Positions 35,177-44,444 of a stretch of DNA of 64,000 nt are shown in pieces (positions within the stretch are counted from its first letter, which is position 1; the number at the start of each line of letters is the position of its first letter). Position numbers and translations under genes: made by a program. The notes under the pieces were generated by a model that saw only the letters and a program-made list of their open reading frames with translations, ran no database searches and was not told the DNA's origin. This DNA comes from JAGPCK01 sp041675505 (lineage in GTDB: Bacteria; Bacteroidota; Bacteroidia; UKL13-3): the NCBI GenBank assembly GCA_041675505.1, contig JBAYTR010000008.1:124001-188000 (forward strand). The letters run 5' to 3'.

Positions 35177-35425
35177 ATGGAATTTTTTCTTATCTACCCT
35201 GTTTTTATCGGCATATCAGTAGTTACTGCTCAATATGCGCGCGAAAAGGGTTACTCCGGCCGCTGGTGGTTTTTGATTGCCTCTCTTGCACCGGTGGTTT
35301 CGCTGCTTGTTTTATTTCTACTCAAACGCAAACCAAGTCGTATTGACCCGCCCGTAAGTGTGGAAGACAACAGCAAAGTGTTGTTTCAACGCGATGCCAT
35401 TAACGGGCAGAAAATTCTTTTGTAA
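35177..35425 (+). CDS. Small membrane protein
   Basis: This 82-aa protein has two hydrophobic segments (about 3-17 and 31-48) around a hydrophilic KGYSGRWWF turn, the layout of small inner-membrane proteins whose KGYS-x-WWF motif is common in Bacteroidota. A tail of about 30 residues follows. The last 26 bp overlap the 3' end of the convergent inositol-phosphatase gene. No named domain. The 120-bp gap before it shows no clear box. Confidence 0.65.
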   Translation: MEFFLIYPVFIGISVVTAQYAREKGYSGRWWFLIASLAPVVSLLVLFLLKRKPSRIDPPVSVEDNSKVLFQRDAINGQKILL

Positions 35426-36200
35426 TAATCGCCTGCAATTCGGGGTAGATATTTGCAGAAGCGGCCACTATACTTTTTCCGTGTATGTAATTATCTCCTC
35501 CGTTAAAATCCGTTATTTTCCCTCCTGCTTCCTGCACCAGCAAACAGCCTGCTGCAACATCCCACGCATGAAGACTCAATTCAAAAAAACCATCAAACCT
35601 GCCACAGGCCACATAAGCCAGATCAACGGCTGCTGAACCTAACCTGCGCAAACCACGTGTAGTGCGCATCAGCTCCTTCAGCACAGCTAAATAATTCTCC
35701 AATCCGTCAAAATCATAGTACGGAAAACCGGTTGCCATTAACGTGTTGCCGAGCTCTGTATGGATGCTCACGTGTATAGGATTTCCGTTCAACTGCGCAC
35801 CCTCACCTTTGGCTGCAAAAAAATATTCGTCACGGTTAATTTCATATACGGCTCCCAGCAAAAGCTCCTTGCCCCGCGCCAAAGCCACACTCACACTATA
35901 CACCGGTATACCGTGAATAAAATTCGTGGTACCATCCAGCGGGTCAATAATCCAATGCAGACCTTCCGTAGTTTGTGTTGTAGTTTGTTCCTCCGTTAAA
36001 AAACCGGCTTCCGGCAACAATAGTTTCAGGTTGTTCACCAATTGATTCTCGGCCTCCTGATCAACGTACGACACCAGTTGATTAAAACTTTTACTGCTCA
36101 CAGCCGATTCTTGAAACGACAATCTTTCACGTGCAATAAACTGCCCTGCCTGTTTAACTGTCTGTTCAAAATCCGAAGCGAGGTGAAGAAAATTATTCAT
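35400..36200 (-). CDS. Inositol monophosphatase family protein
   Basis: This 266-aa metal-dependent sugar phosphatase is of the SuhB/IMPase family. It carries the metal-binding motifs LTEEQTT (the Glu), WIIDPLDGTTNFIHGIP and, near the C-terminus, HAWDVAAGCLLVQEAGGKITDF. Length is typical. It hydrolyses inositol-1-phosphate or related sugar phosphates (also PAP in some members); SuhB proteins also act in rRNA transcription in enterobacteria, which is not implied here. Its 3' end overlaps the small membrane protein gene by 26 bp. A terminator for the next minus-strand gene lies just upstream, so it has its own promoter. Confidence 0.93.
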   Translation of the reverse strand: MNNFLHLASDFEQTVKQAGQFIARERLSFQESAVSSKSFNQLVSYVDQEAENQLVNNLKLLLPEAGFLTEEQTTTQTTEGLHWIIDPLDGTTNFIHGIPVYSVSVALARGKELLLGAVYEINRDEYFFAAKGEGAQLNGNPIHVSIHTELGNTLMATGFPYYDFDGLENYLAVLKELMRTTRGLRRLGSAAVDLAYVACGRFDGFFELSLHAWDVAAGCLLVQEAGGKITDFNGGDNYIHGKSIVAASANIYPELQAIITKEFSAR

Positions 36201-36216
36201 GCTGCAATATTAAATA

Positions 36217-36245
36217 AGAAAGCCGAACCAAAGGTCCGGCTTCTT
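36217..36245 (-). terminator. Rho-independent terminator after T9SS heme-motif gene
   Basis: On the minus strand AAGCCGGACC-type stem pairs with GGTTCGGCTT around TTT, followed by a T-rich tract. Confidence 0.85.
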
Positions 36246-36269
36246 AACTGAAATGGAATTATTAATAAA

Positions 36270-37091
36270 CTATTGAACAAAAATGGTTTTAACAGTTGAT
36301 TGCCCGTTTTGTTGAAGAAGGAGATAATAAATACCTTTTGACAAACCTTCAGGCAGGTGCACGGGAATTAAATTAGCTCCTGTTTCAAATGATTCAGTAA
36401 AGAGTTGCTGCACTTTTGTTCCGTTACGGTTAATTAATTCAGCTTTTACAATCCCGTCTTTTTTAAGTTGTATAGACAGATTAAACTTGTCCTTTACCGG
36501 ATTGGGGTATACTTCTACACTACCCAAGGCCGTAATATCTGCCATACCTGTGGTGGCCGGAGCAAGTGTTTTGGTAGCCGAATAAATCAAATCACCGTTA
36601 TCGGAATTACTGCTGTTGGATGCATTTCCGTAAGCCAGAAAACGAACTGTGCCTTGTGCTGTAGCGGGTGCGGTCCAGTTAAAAGTCCAGGTTTTGGAAT
36701 CTGTTCCCGATAAGCCCGATGAGGTGTGTGTGGCATAATTACTCTGAACCTGCACTGCCGAATTACCTCCATTATTCAGCGTACCCCGGCTACTGCCGCT
36801 CCCATTATCTGCTGATAAAGCAAAACCGAATTTACTTCTGCCGAAAGTAGCTACCGATACTTGAATCTGGTAGGTTTGCCCCGGAACATAACCTATGGGG
36901 TCGCCAACGATAGAAACAGAGGCAGAACCTGATCCGGAATTAATGGCTGCTCCCCCATGGCAACCTGTGCAGGCAGCAGGACCGGGAGCACCTGTAGAAT
37001 AAGAATGCAGCTGATGACTTTCTGAACAGGTGTCAAAAGCAATAAAAACTGTTGTTACAATTACAAATGATAAGAGGTATTTATTTAGCAT
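36270..37091 (-). CDS. T9SS-sorted protein with one CxxCH motif and Reeler-like domain
   Basis: This 273-aa protein has an N-terminal signal segment. A heme-binding-type motif CTGCH stands at residues 41-45, near the mature N-terminus. Residues about 60-175 form a beta-rich domain (YVPGQTYQIQVSVATFGRSKFGFALSAD, then TWTFNWTAPATAQGTVRFLAYGN) that resembles the reelin/Reeler-type domain found beside CxxCH motifs in other Bacteroidota proteins. The last 80 residues are a type A sorting domain: VEVYPNPVKDKFNLSI, GIYYLLLQQN and TIFVQ. If heme is attached, the protein would be an extracellular mono-heme cytochrome. That needs periplasmic heme ligation before T9SS export. Confidence 0.83.
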   Translation of the reverse strand: MLNKYLLSFVIVTTVFIAFDTCSESHQLHSYSTGAPGPAACTGCHGGAAINSGSGSASVSIVGDPIGYVPGQTYQIQVSVATFGRSKFGFALSADNGSGSSRGTLNNGGNSAVQVQSNYATHTSSGLSGTDSKTWTFNWTAPATAQGTVRFLAYGNASNSSNSDNGDLIYSATKTLAPATTGMADITALGSVEVYPNPVKDKFNLSIQLKKDGIVKAELINRNGTKVQQLFTESFETGANLIPVHLPEGLSKGIYYLLLQQNGQSTVKTIFVQ

Positions 37092-37249
37092 ATTTTGGGG
37101 TTGTTTGTGAGGTAAGATAAATGTAGAAGCACATAAGTTGCATGATTGTTTTCACATTTTATAAACGTTTGCATGAATAATCTGTTATTTATGTATTTTC
37201 ACGCCCCGAAAAAGCACCCCATCCGTAAAATCATAATCAATTCAAAGTC

Positions 37250-39436
37250 ATGTCAATAATGCGTTTTAAGGCCATCGAAACCATCAGCAGCCGCAAGGTG
37301 GTTCCGGTTGATGTTCCGTCTGAAAAAATTTCTGAATATTTCGCCTGCAATGTTTTTACACCGCAGGTTATGCGCAATTTCTTAACAAAAGATGCGTATG
37401 AAGCGGTAATGCACGCCATTCACACGGGAGATAAAATTGACCGTAAACTGGCTGATCAGGTGGCCAATGGCATGAAACACTGGGCACACAATCAGGGGGC
37501 AACGCATTACACCCACTGGTTTCAACCGCTTACCGGCTCCACTGCCGAGAAGCACGATGCCTTCTTTGAACCCGCTGAAGACGGACAGTCTATAGAAAAA
37601 TTCACAGGTAACTCGCTGGTACAGCAGGAACCCGATGCTTCCAGCTTTCCAAACGGAGGTATACGCAATACATTTGAAGCCCGCGGGTATACTGCCTGGG
37701 ACCCTTCATCTCCTGCCTTTATCATGGAAAACACCAGCGGAAAAACGTTGTGCATTCCTACCATTTTTGTTTCTTACACGGGTGAGGCCTTAGACTATAA
37801 AGCACCATTATTGAAAGCGCTGCACATTCTTGAGTCAGCTACGGTTGATGTGTGCTCATCTTATTTCGATAAAAAAGTAACCAAGGCACATGCTTCATTG
37901 GGCATTGAACAGGAGTACTTTTTAGTAGATTCGGCATTTTACCTGGCCCGCCCTGATTTAATGCTCACAGGGAGAACCTTGGTTGGCCACACACCGGCTA
38001 AAGGACAGCAACTGGAGGACCACTACTTTGGCTCCATACCTGAGCGCGTTTACCAGTTTATGCTTGATTTCGAAACAGAATCGCTCAAGTTGGGCATTCC
38101 GTTAAAAACCCGCCACAATGAGGTAGCTCCTTCACAGTTTGAATGCGCCCCCATGTTTGAGGAAGCTAACCTGGCGGTTGACCATAACCAACTTTTAATG
38201 GACATTATGGAGAAAGTAGCGAAGAAACACAACTTCGAAGTGCTGCTGCATGAAAAGCCATTTGCAGGCATCAACGGATCGGGCAAACACAACAACTGGT
38301 CTATTATTACCAATACCGGAGTAAATCTGCTATCACCGGGTTCCACACCCATGAATAACCTGCAGTTTTTAACCTTCTTTGTAAACATCATTAAAGCCGT
38401 TCATGACAATGCCGATTTGATGCGTGCCAGCATTGCCTCTGCAGCCAACGACCACCGCTTGGGTGCCAATGAAGCTCCTCCGGCCATCATGTCTATTTTT
38501 ATCGGAACTCAACTGAGCGAGGTATTAAAGCAGTTGGAAAGCACCAATACCAAAGCTGCTGATGCCAACAAAGTGGGCAGCATTAATTTCCCTAAGATTC
38601 CTGAAATTTTATTGGATAATACCGACCGTAACCGCACGTCACCTTTTGCCTTTACCGGAAACAAATTTGAGTTCAGGGCTGTAGGCTCTTCGGCCAACTG
38701 CTCATCTGCTTTGGTAGTACTCAACACCATTGTGGCCAATCAGTTAATAGCATTCAAAAAGGAAGTAGATGCCTTAGTGAAAAAAGGAGAAAAAACTGAA
38801 GCAGCTATTGCTAAAATACTGCGCAGCTATATCAAAACTACGAAGAAAATTCTTTTTGAAGGCAACGGATACGGAGACGAGTGGGTAAAAGAAGCCACCA
38901 AACGTGGATTGAAAAACATCAAGACCACACCACAGGCTTTAGATGCTTATGTAAGCAAACAATCTAAGGACCTGTTTATCAAGAACAATATTTTTAACGA
39001 GAAAGAACTGGAAGCCCGCCACGAGATTATGCTGGAAGATTACATCAAAAAAATCCAGATTGAATCACGCGTAATGGGCGAACTGGCTCATTCCTACATT
39101 GTACCCGCAGCTCTTAACTACCAGAAAAAACTGAGTGATAATGCGGCCAGCCTAAAGCTACTGGGTGTAAACAAAAAAGTATATCAGGTACAACTCGATT
39201 TAATTAACGAGATAGGCGAAAGAGTAACCACCATTGTAAACAGTGTAAATGCCATGGTGGAGGAACGCAAAAAAGCCAACAACATGGCTGACACACATAA
39301 ACGGGCCATTGCCTACTGCAATAAGATAAAAGCTTACTTTGACGTAATACGCTACAACAGTGATAAACTGGAGCTCATTGTTGAAGATGAGTTGTGGCAA
39401 CTGCCCAAATACAGAGAAATGTTATTTATCAAATAA
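37250..39436 (+). CDS. glnN: Glutamine synthetase type III
   Basis: This 728-aa enzyme makes glutamine from glutamate, ammonia and ATP. It is of the type III class (GSIII, GlnN), about 700-730 residues, typical of Bacteroidota and some cyanobacteria. The N-terminal GSIII domain contains VFTPQVMRNFLTKDAYE and ATHYTHWFQPLTGSTAEKHD. Catalytic-domain signatures include SLGIEQEYFLVD, PLKTRHNEVAPSQFE, NHNQLLMDIM-type stretches and AGINGSGKHNNWS, the ATP/metal region. It is followed by a strong terminator and has no linked nitrogen-regulation gene here. Confidence 0.95.
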   Translation: MSIMRFKAIETISSRKVVPVDVPSEKISEYFACNVFTPQVMRNFLTKDAYEAVMHAIHTGDKIDRKLADQVANGMKHWAHNQGATHYTHWFQPLTGSTAEKHDAFFEPAEDGQSIEKFTGNSLVQQEPDASSFPNGGIRNTFEARGYTAWDPSSPAFIMENTSGKTLCIPTIFVSYTGEALDYKAPLLKALHILESATVDVCSSYFDKKVTKAHASLGIEQEYFLVDSAFYLARPDLMLTGRTLVGHTPAKGQQLEDHYFGSIPERVYQFMLDFETESLKLGIPLKTRHNEVAPSQFECAPMFEEANLAVDHNQLLMDIMEKVAKKHNFEVLLHEKPFAGINGSGKHNNWSIITNTGVNLLSPGSTPMNNLQFLTFFVNIIKAVHDNADLMRASIASAANDHRLGANEAPPAIMSIFIGTQLSEVLKQLESTNTKAADANKVGSINFPKIPEILLDNTDRNRTSPFAFTGNKFEFRAVGSSANCSSALVVLNTIVANQLIAFKKEVDALVKKGEKTEAAIAKILRSYIKTTKKILFEGNGYGDEWVKEATKRGLKNIKTTPQALDAYVSKQSKDLFIKNNIFNEKELEARHEIMLEDYIKKIQIESRVMGELAHSYIVPAALNYQKKLSDNAASLKLLGVNKKVYQVQLDLINEIGERVTTIVNSVNAMVEERKKANNMADTHKRAIAYCNKIKAYFDVIRYNSDKLELIVEDELWQLPKYREMLFIK

Positions 39437-39437
39437 T

Positions 39438-39467
39438 AAAAAGCGGGTTACAAAGCCCGCTTTTTTT
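39438..39467 (+). terminator. Rho-independent terminator after glnN
   Basis: AAAAAGCGGG pairs with CCCGCTTTTT around TTACAAAG, followed by more T residues, 1 bp after the stop. Confidence 0.93.
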
Positions 39468-39586
39468 GTTCATACACAGCAGTTAGCAGGTTAATTTGCA
39501 CTAAGTACAGCCCAAATGGTTGTTTTTTTACTTATTTTCTTCATATTTGAAAATATTTGATATCTAAATTCAGTTAATACGATACG

Positions 39587-41620
39587 ATGAAATTACAGAG
39601 ATTTACTTACTTACTATTATCTTTTGTAGCTTTTGCTATTTTAACTGCAGGTTCTTGCGGTGGGGGAAAAGGTAACATGAAAGCCGCTAATGAAGCCTTT
39701 GATAAAAAGGAGTACTTTGTTGCGCTGGAGTCTTACAAAAGTGTTTACAGCACCACCAAAGACAAAGACGAAAAGAAAGAGGCCTGCTTTAAAACAGCTG
39801 AAAGCTACCGCATGGTGAATGACACCAAAAACGCTGAAGCTTGGTATAAAAAAGCCATCAAATCAGGTTTTAAAGACCCCGAAGCACAATTTCGCTATGC
39901 TGAATCTCTTAAAAACAATCAAAAATACGCTGAGGCTATTGCTGAGTTTAAAACGTATCTGAAAACTCACCCGAATGATGAGCGTGCGCTTAAAATGATT
40001 CGCGGCTGTGAAGATGCACTTAAATGGAAGGGAGAAAAAACACGTTATATCGTAGAAAACTGTAGAGAACTGAATACTAAATTCAGCGACTTTGGCCCTG
40101 CATATTACAAAAACACTGCTTTGTACTTTGCTTCCGACCGTGAGCAGGGAAAAAGCAAAAACATGTACGTGTGGACCGGTAACATGTACTGCGATATTTA
40201 TTCCTCCACCCTCAAAAAGAAAAAACTCTCAGCACCTAAAATTCTCGAAGGTTTAATCAACACCAAGTATAATGACGCCACACTTTGCTTTGACAAAAAG
40301 GGTACTACCATGTACTACACGCAGTGCAACGGCATAAACGGAGATAAAAATTCATGTAAAATATATACCAGCAGTTTAAAGGGAAAAGAATGGAGCGAAC
40401 CGGTAGTTTTACCTTTCTGTAGTGATTCTTTCAGTTGCGGACACCCAACTCTTTCTAATGACGGTAATATCCTGTATTTCTCTTCTGATATGCCCGGTGG
40501 TAAGGGTGGAAAAGACATTTATTTTGTTAACTGGGTGAAGAAAAGTAAAACCTGGAGTGATCCGGTAAACATCGGTGATAAAATCAACACCGAAGGTCAT
40601 GATATGTTCCCCTTCGTTCATGCTGATGGTACATTGTACTTTTCTTCCAACGGACATATCGGTCTTGGTGGTCTGGATATCTTCTCTACCAATGGAACCG
40701 GTATAGAGTGGAGTGAGCCTAAAAACATGAAATCACCCCTTAACTCAGGTGGTGACGACTTCGGATTTATTTGTGATGCATCGAAAGAGTTCGGTTATTT
40801 CACTTCCAATCGTGAAGGTGGCCGCGGACAAGACGATATATGGAAATTTGCTATGACACCGCTTAAATTTACTATTAGTGGTGTAGCACGTGATTCCAAA
40901 ACAAAAGAAATTCTTCCCAACACTTTAATTACTATGACCAACAGTACCGATACCGTTAAACGTACCGCGAAAACAGATAAAGACGGTTTCTATAAATTTG
41001 TTGACCTGAAATCAAGCACCGATTATGAGTTGTTTGCTCAAAAAGAAGATTACTATGATTCTCGTCTGGAGTCACAAACAACCAAAGGACTTGAAGTATC
41101 AACCGATTTGATTCAGGACTTCCTGCTCGATCCGTTTGATTACAATGCCATGATTAAAGTAGAAGGTATCTACTATGATTTAGACAAAGCAGACTTGCGC
41201 CCGCGTTCACGTGAAATTCTCGATTCATTGGTACTTACACTAAATAAATATCCCCGCATTATCATTGAGTTGGGTTCACACACTGACTGTCGTGCTGATT
41301 CTTCTTACAACGTGCGTCTGGCACAAGCACGTGCTGATTCTGCTGTTAACTATGTTATTACTAAAGGCATTGATCCTGAGCGTTTAATTGCCCGTGGTTA
41401 CGGTGAAAGTAAATTGGTTAATGATTGCGCCTGCGAAGGCCAGTGGGAATTCAGAAAGTGTACTGAAGAAGAACACCAGATGAACAGACGTACCACAGTG
41501 CGTATTATCAGCAACAAATTCATCCCTAAAACTAAAACCGAGATGAAAGATTTGAATAAACCAGCTACTCCTGCACCAGGAGGTACAAAACCCGGTACTA
41601 CTCCTCCACCTCGAAAATGA
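39587..41620 (+). CDS. PorE-like protein (TPR, PD40 propeller, CRD, OmpA), copy 1
   Basis: This 677-aa protein begins with a lipobox-like LTAGSC, so it is probably a lipoprotein. The order of domains is TPR-like repeats (about 30-150), a WD40-like/PD40 propeller (about 170-425, with SDREQGKSKN, FSSDMPGGKGGKDIYFV and LYFSSNGHIGLGGLDIF), a carboxypeptidase-regulatory-like beta-sandwich (about 425-510) and an OmpA domain (YYDLDKADLRPRSREILDSL, ELGSHTDCRADSSYN). PorE of Porphyromonas gingivalis, which tethers the T9SS to peptidoglycan, has the same four domains. The OmpA domain includes a Cys-rich loop near the end (NDCACEG, FRKCTEEEH). A Pro/Thr-rich tail ends the chain. A paralog follows 129 bp downstream. 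Confidence 0.87.
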   Translation: MKLQRFTYLLLSFVAFAILTAGSCGGGKGNMKAANEAFDKKEYFVALESYKSVYSTTKDKDEKKEACFKTAESYRMVNDTKNAEAWYKKAIKSGFKDPEAQFRYAESLKNNQKYAEAIAEFKTYLKTHPNDERALKMIRGCEDALKWKGEKTRYIVENCRELNTKFSDFGPAYYKNTALYFASDREQGKSKNMYVWTGNMYCDIYSSTLKKKKLSAPKILEGLINTKYNDATLCFDKKGTTMYYTQCNGINGDKNSCKIYTSSLKGKEWSEPVVLPFCSDSFSCGHPTLSNDGNILYFSSDMPGGKGGKDIYFVNWVKKSKTWSDPVNIGDKINTEGHDMFPFVHADGTLYFSSNGHIGLGGLDIFSTNGTGIEWSEPKNMKSPLNSGGDDFGFICDASKEFGYFTSNREGGRGQDDIWKFAMTPLKFTISGVARDSKTKEILPNTLITMTNSTDTVKRTAKTDKDGFYKFVDLKSSTDYELFAQKEDYYDSRLESQTTKGLEVSTDLIQDFLLDPFDYNAMIKVEGIYYDLDKADLRPRSREILDSLVLTLNKYPRIIIELGSHTDCRADSSYNVRLAQARADSAVNYVITKGIDPERLIARGYGESKLVNDCACEGQWEFRKCTEEEHQMNRRTTVRIISNKFIPKTKTEMKDLNKPATPAPGGTKPGTTPPPRK

Positions 41621-41638
41621 TGAACTTTTAATATCCCC

Positions 41639-41667
41639 AAAAGCCAGACCGTTGTGGTCTGGCTTTT
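41639..41667 (+). terminator. Rho-independent terminator between PorE-like copies
   Basis: AAAAGCCAGACC (41639-41650) pairs with GGTCTGGCTTTT (41656-41667), GTTGT loop, then T residues. The two PorE-like genes are therefore separate transcription units. Confidence 0.93.
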
Positions 41668-41727
41668 TTATTGCGGCCAACCTTGTTGCAACCTGAAAAT
41701 AATCGGGCAACACTGTAACACATGTCT

Positions 41728-41735
41728 TACTTTTG
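41728..41735 (+). promoter_or_regulatory. Bacteroidota -7 box before PorE-like copy 2
   Basis: TACTTTTG, 14 nt before the ATG at 41750. A 10-bp palindrome GTTATATAAC (41738-41747) lies between the box and the start codon. Confidence 0.6.
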
Positions 41736-41749
41736 TTGTTATATAACAT

Positions 41750-43690
41750 ATGAAACGTTTTCTCCTACTTCTGGTCATACTTGCAGGTGTATTTTGTGCG
41801 CTGGCGCAAACTACACCTACCCCGCTCGATTTAGAAATAGAACGCGCACAAATAACATTTGACAGCAAACGCTACAACACTGCAGCAGGTTTGTTCAAAC
41901 GCTTATACGATAAAATAAAAGACCCTGAGAAAAAAGGACAAATGGCCTACATGGTGGCACTTAGCTACACCAAGGCCAATAACCTCAAACAGGCCATGAA
42001 TTATTTTCAGGAGTTGGTAAATACCCAGTACCCCGACCCCAACCTGCTTTTACTCTATGGCAATTGTCTTAAATATTTCGAACGTTACGAAGATGCCAAC
42101 CGCGCCTTTTATGATTTCAGTTTTGAAAAACCAAAAGACATTCGTGGTAAACTGGGTATGCAAAGTTGCGATTTAGCCAAAAGCTGGAAAGCCAACCCTA
42201 CCCGCTTTGCCGTAAGCAATGTATCATCGCTTAACTCGCCATACTCCGATTACAGTCCCTTTATACGTAAAAATAAAATGTTCTTCAGTTCCTCTCGACC
42301 TGAAGCTACAGGTAATAAAATATTTGAGTGGACCGGTCAAAAATGTTCTGATTTATTTGAAGCTACCCGCACCAATGATGCTACTTTTCAAAAAGCGACT
42401 CCTTTGCGGGGTGCGGTAAATACACCGGAAAACGAAGGCGCAGTATGGGTAGATTCTAATGTAACCATCATGCTTTATACACAATGCAATGGTGCTGACG
42501 GAAAAAGTATAGGCTGTAAAATTTATTCCACCTCACTAGTAAACGGAGAATGGACCAACCCTCAGCCACTACCCTTTTGTAGCGATTCTGTGAGCTGCGG
42601 ACATCCGGCATTTTCGCCTGACGGTAAGCGCTTATTCTTTTCTTCTGATATGAAAGGTTCTCTGGGTGAAAAAGATATTTATGTGGTGACGTATCAGGCA
42701 GCAACAGACAAGTGGGGCACTCCTCAAAATCTTGGCCCTTCTATCAATACGGTTGAAGACGATATGTTCCCGTATGTTGACAAAGAAAACACATTGTATT
42801 TCTCTTCTAAAGGACATTTGGGTATGGGTGGACTCGACTTGTTTTCTTCCAAAGAAGAACAGGGAAAATGGAGCAAGGCAGAGAACATGAAATACCCCGT
42901 TAACTCCGGTGGCGATGATTTTGGTATTGTATTCTTACCTGCCGATGCCTCGCGCAAACCCGGTGATGTAATCGGCTACTTTTGTTCCAACAGAACAGGA
43001 GGAGCGGGTGATGATGACATCTATGCTTTAAGTACCAAACCTTTTATTTTTATGGTGAAAGGGCGGGTGTTTGATAAAGAAACAAAATCTGCTTTGCCAC
43101 AGGCACAAGTGAATATCGTTTCAGGTAAACCATTTGCCAAACTGAAAACAGGAGAAAAAGGCGATTACATTCAGGAGCTAACTTATAACTCTAATTTCTC
43201 ACTAACTGCAGCATATGAAAACTACTTCAGCAGTGTGGAGTATAACATCAGCACGTTTAACCTGAGTACCGACAGCACACTCACGCTCGACATTTATCTT
43301 GAACCTTTGCCTGCTCCCGAGCAGGAAATTACCCTTAAAGGCATTTACTACGACCTTGACAAATACGACTTACGGGTAGAAGCCAAAACAGTATTAGACT
43401 CGTTGGTAAAAATTCTCTTATTGAACCCCAACATCACCATTGAAATTGCTTCACATACTGATAGTCGGTCGGATGCCAAATACAACCTTACACTCTCACA
43501 AAAGCGGGCACAATCGTGCGTAGATTACCTGCTCTCCAAAGGCATTGAAAAGAAACGCCTCACAGCAGTGGGTTATGGAGAAGAACGCTTGGTGAACGAT
43601 TGCATTGATGGTATAGAATGCACTGAAGCACAACACCAGCAAAACAGGCGCACCACATTCAGGGTACTCACCACTGATTATAAAAAGTAA
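41750..43690 (+). CDS. PorE-like protein (TPR, PD40 propeller, CRD, OmpA), copy 2
   Basis: This 646-aa protein is a clear paralog of the 39587 protein, with the same order: signal peptide (LAGVFCALAQ), TPR region, PD40 propeller (LPFCSDSVSCGHPAFSPDGKRLFFSSD versus LPFCSDSFSCGHPTLSNDG in copy 1), a CRD segment (FMVKGRVFDKETKSALPQ) and an OmpA domain (GIYYDLDKYDLRVEAKTVLDSL, IEIASHTDSRSDAKYN). It lacks the Pro/Thr-rich tail of copy 1, and its Cys loop is NDCIDGIECTEAQH. The signal peptide lacks an obvious lipobox, so it may be periplasmic or may carry a lipid at VFC. It has its own promoter and is followed 9 bp later by the MORN protein gene. Confidence 0.86.
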   Translation: MKRFLLLLVILAGVFCALAQTTPTPLDLEIERAQITFDSKRYNTAAGLFKRLYDKIKDPEKKGQMAYMVALSYTKANNLKQAMNYFQELVNTQYPDPNLLLLYGNCLKYFERYEDANRAFYDFSFEKPKDIRGKLGMQSCDLAKSWKANPTRFAVSNVSSLNSPYSDYSPFIRKNKMFFSSSRPEATGNKIFEWTGQKCSDLFEATRTNDATFQKATPLRGAVNTPENEGAVWVDSNVTIMLYTQCNGADGKSIGCKIYSTSLVNGEWTNPQPLPFCSDSVSCGHPAFSPDGKRLFFSSDMKGSLGEKDIYVVTYQAATDKWGTPQNLGPSINTVEDDMFPYVDKENTLYFSSKGHLGMGGLDLFSSKEEQGKWSKAENMKYPVNSGGDDFGIVFLPADASRKPGDVIGYFCSNRTGGAGDDDIYALSTKPFIFMVKGRVFDKETKSALPQAQVNIVSGKPFAKLKTGEKGDYIQELTYNSNFSLTAAYENYFSSVEYNISTFNLSTDSTLTLDIYLEPLPAPEQEITLKGIYYDLDKYDLRVEAKTVLDSLVKILLLNPNITIEIASHTDSRSDAKYNLTLSQKRAQSCVDYLLSKGIEKKRLTAVGYGEERLVNDCIDGIECTEAQHQQNRRTTFRVLTTDYKK

Positions 43691-43699
43691 GCTGTTCAA

Positions 43700-44338
43700 A
43701 TGTCAGAAGTATCTCGCATCAATAAGAAGTGGGTAATAGCCGGTTTAATTGTGTTGCTTCTTTTACCGGCTGCGTATTTTATATTTACACCTGCGCCTGA
43801 AGTTATTTCGGCTACGGCTCCTCCGATTATTGACACCAATACTACAGCATTCCACGATACAGCTGCATCACCATTGCGTGACACGGTAACTCAGCCTGAT
43901 ACTAATCCAACTGTACCTCAACTTGAAGACACTATTTCGGTGGTTGAAAAAAAAGAAGTAGCGAGAAAAGAAACAGGTAGCCTACGACTGCAATCGGCAC
44001 AAGGGTTTTGGTTTGATTACACTGGCGAAATTGTAAACGGAGAAGCACACGGTAAAGGTGTGGCTATTTTTGAAAATGGTAACCGGTATGAGGGGAGTTT
44101 TAGCCACAACAAACGCAGTGGATTTGGAAAAGCCATTAACAAAAACGGAGACGGCTACGAAGGACAATGGAAAAATGACCGCTTCAACGGCAAGGGCACT
44201 TATACCTGGGAAAACGGAGACCGATTTGAAGGCTACTTTAAAGATGCCCAGCGCAATGGTAAAGGCAAACTCTATAACAAACAAGGTGAGCTGCTCAAAG
44301 AAGGTATTTGGAAAGATGATGAGCTGATAAAAAAATGA
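43700..44338 (+). CDS. Membrane-anchored MORN-repeat protein
   Basis: This 212-aa protein has a single transmembrane helix at about 12-30, a Thr/Pro/Asp-rich linker (about 31-90) and then five or so MORN repeats of the form G-x-YEGSFSHNKRSGFGKA, NGDGYEGQWKNDRFNGKGTY and NGDRFEGYFKDAQRNGKGKL. MORN repeats form beta-hairpin scaffolds that bind lipids or proteins. The gene starts 9 bp after the second PorE-like gene, so the two products may work together at the cell envelope. The repeats would lie on the periplasmic side if the helix is a signal anchor. Confidence 0.82.
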   Translation: MSEVSRINKKWVIAGLIVLLLLPAAYFIFTPAPEVISATAPPIIDTNTTAFHDTAASPLRDTVTQPDTNPTVPQLEDTISVVEKKEVARKETGSLRLQSAQGFWFDYTGEIVNGEAHGKGVAIFENGNRYEGSFSHNKRSGFGKAINKNGDGYEGQWKNDRFNGKGTYTWENGDRFEGYFKDAQRNGKGKLYNKQGELLKEGIWKDDELIKK

Positions 44339-44392
44339 TTCGTGTTGAACAAACACAAAACCTTCACACACTCTGCTAATAAATACCCCCTA

Positions 44393-44422
44393 TTGACTAC
44401 TTTGTCAAAACGGTTAACTTTG
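44393..44422 (+). promoter_or_regulatory. Full Bacteroidota promoter before 44445 gene
   Basis: TTG (44393-44395), 19 nt, then TAACTTTG (44415-44422), the canonical -33/-7 arrangement. The ATG follows 22 nt later at 44445. Confidence 0.72.
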
Positions 44423-44444
44423 TATTTAACCAAACCTAATTACC

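Noticed and set aside
41738..41747. 10-bp palindrome GTTATATAAC as a strong operator
   Set aside because: A 10-bp A/T-rich palindrome is expected by chance several times in a window of this size; it is only mentioned with the promoter.
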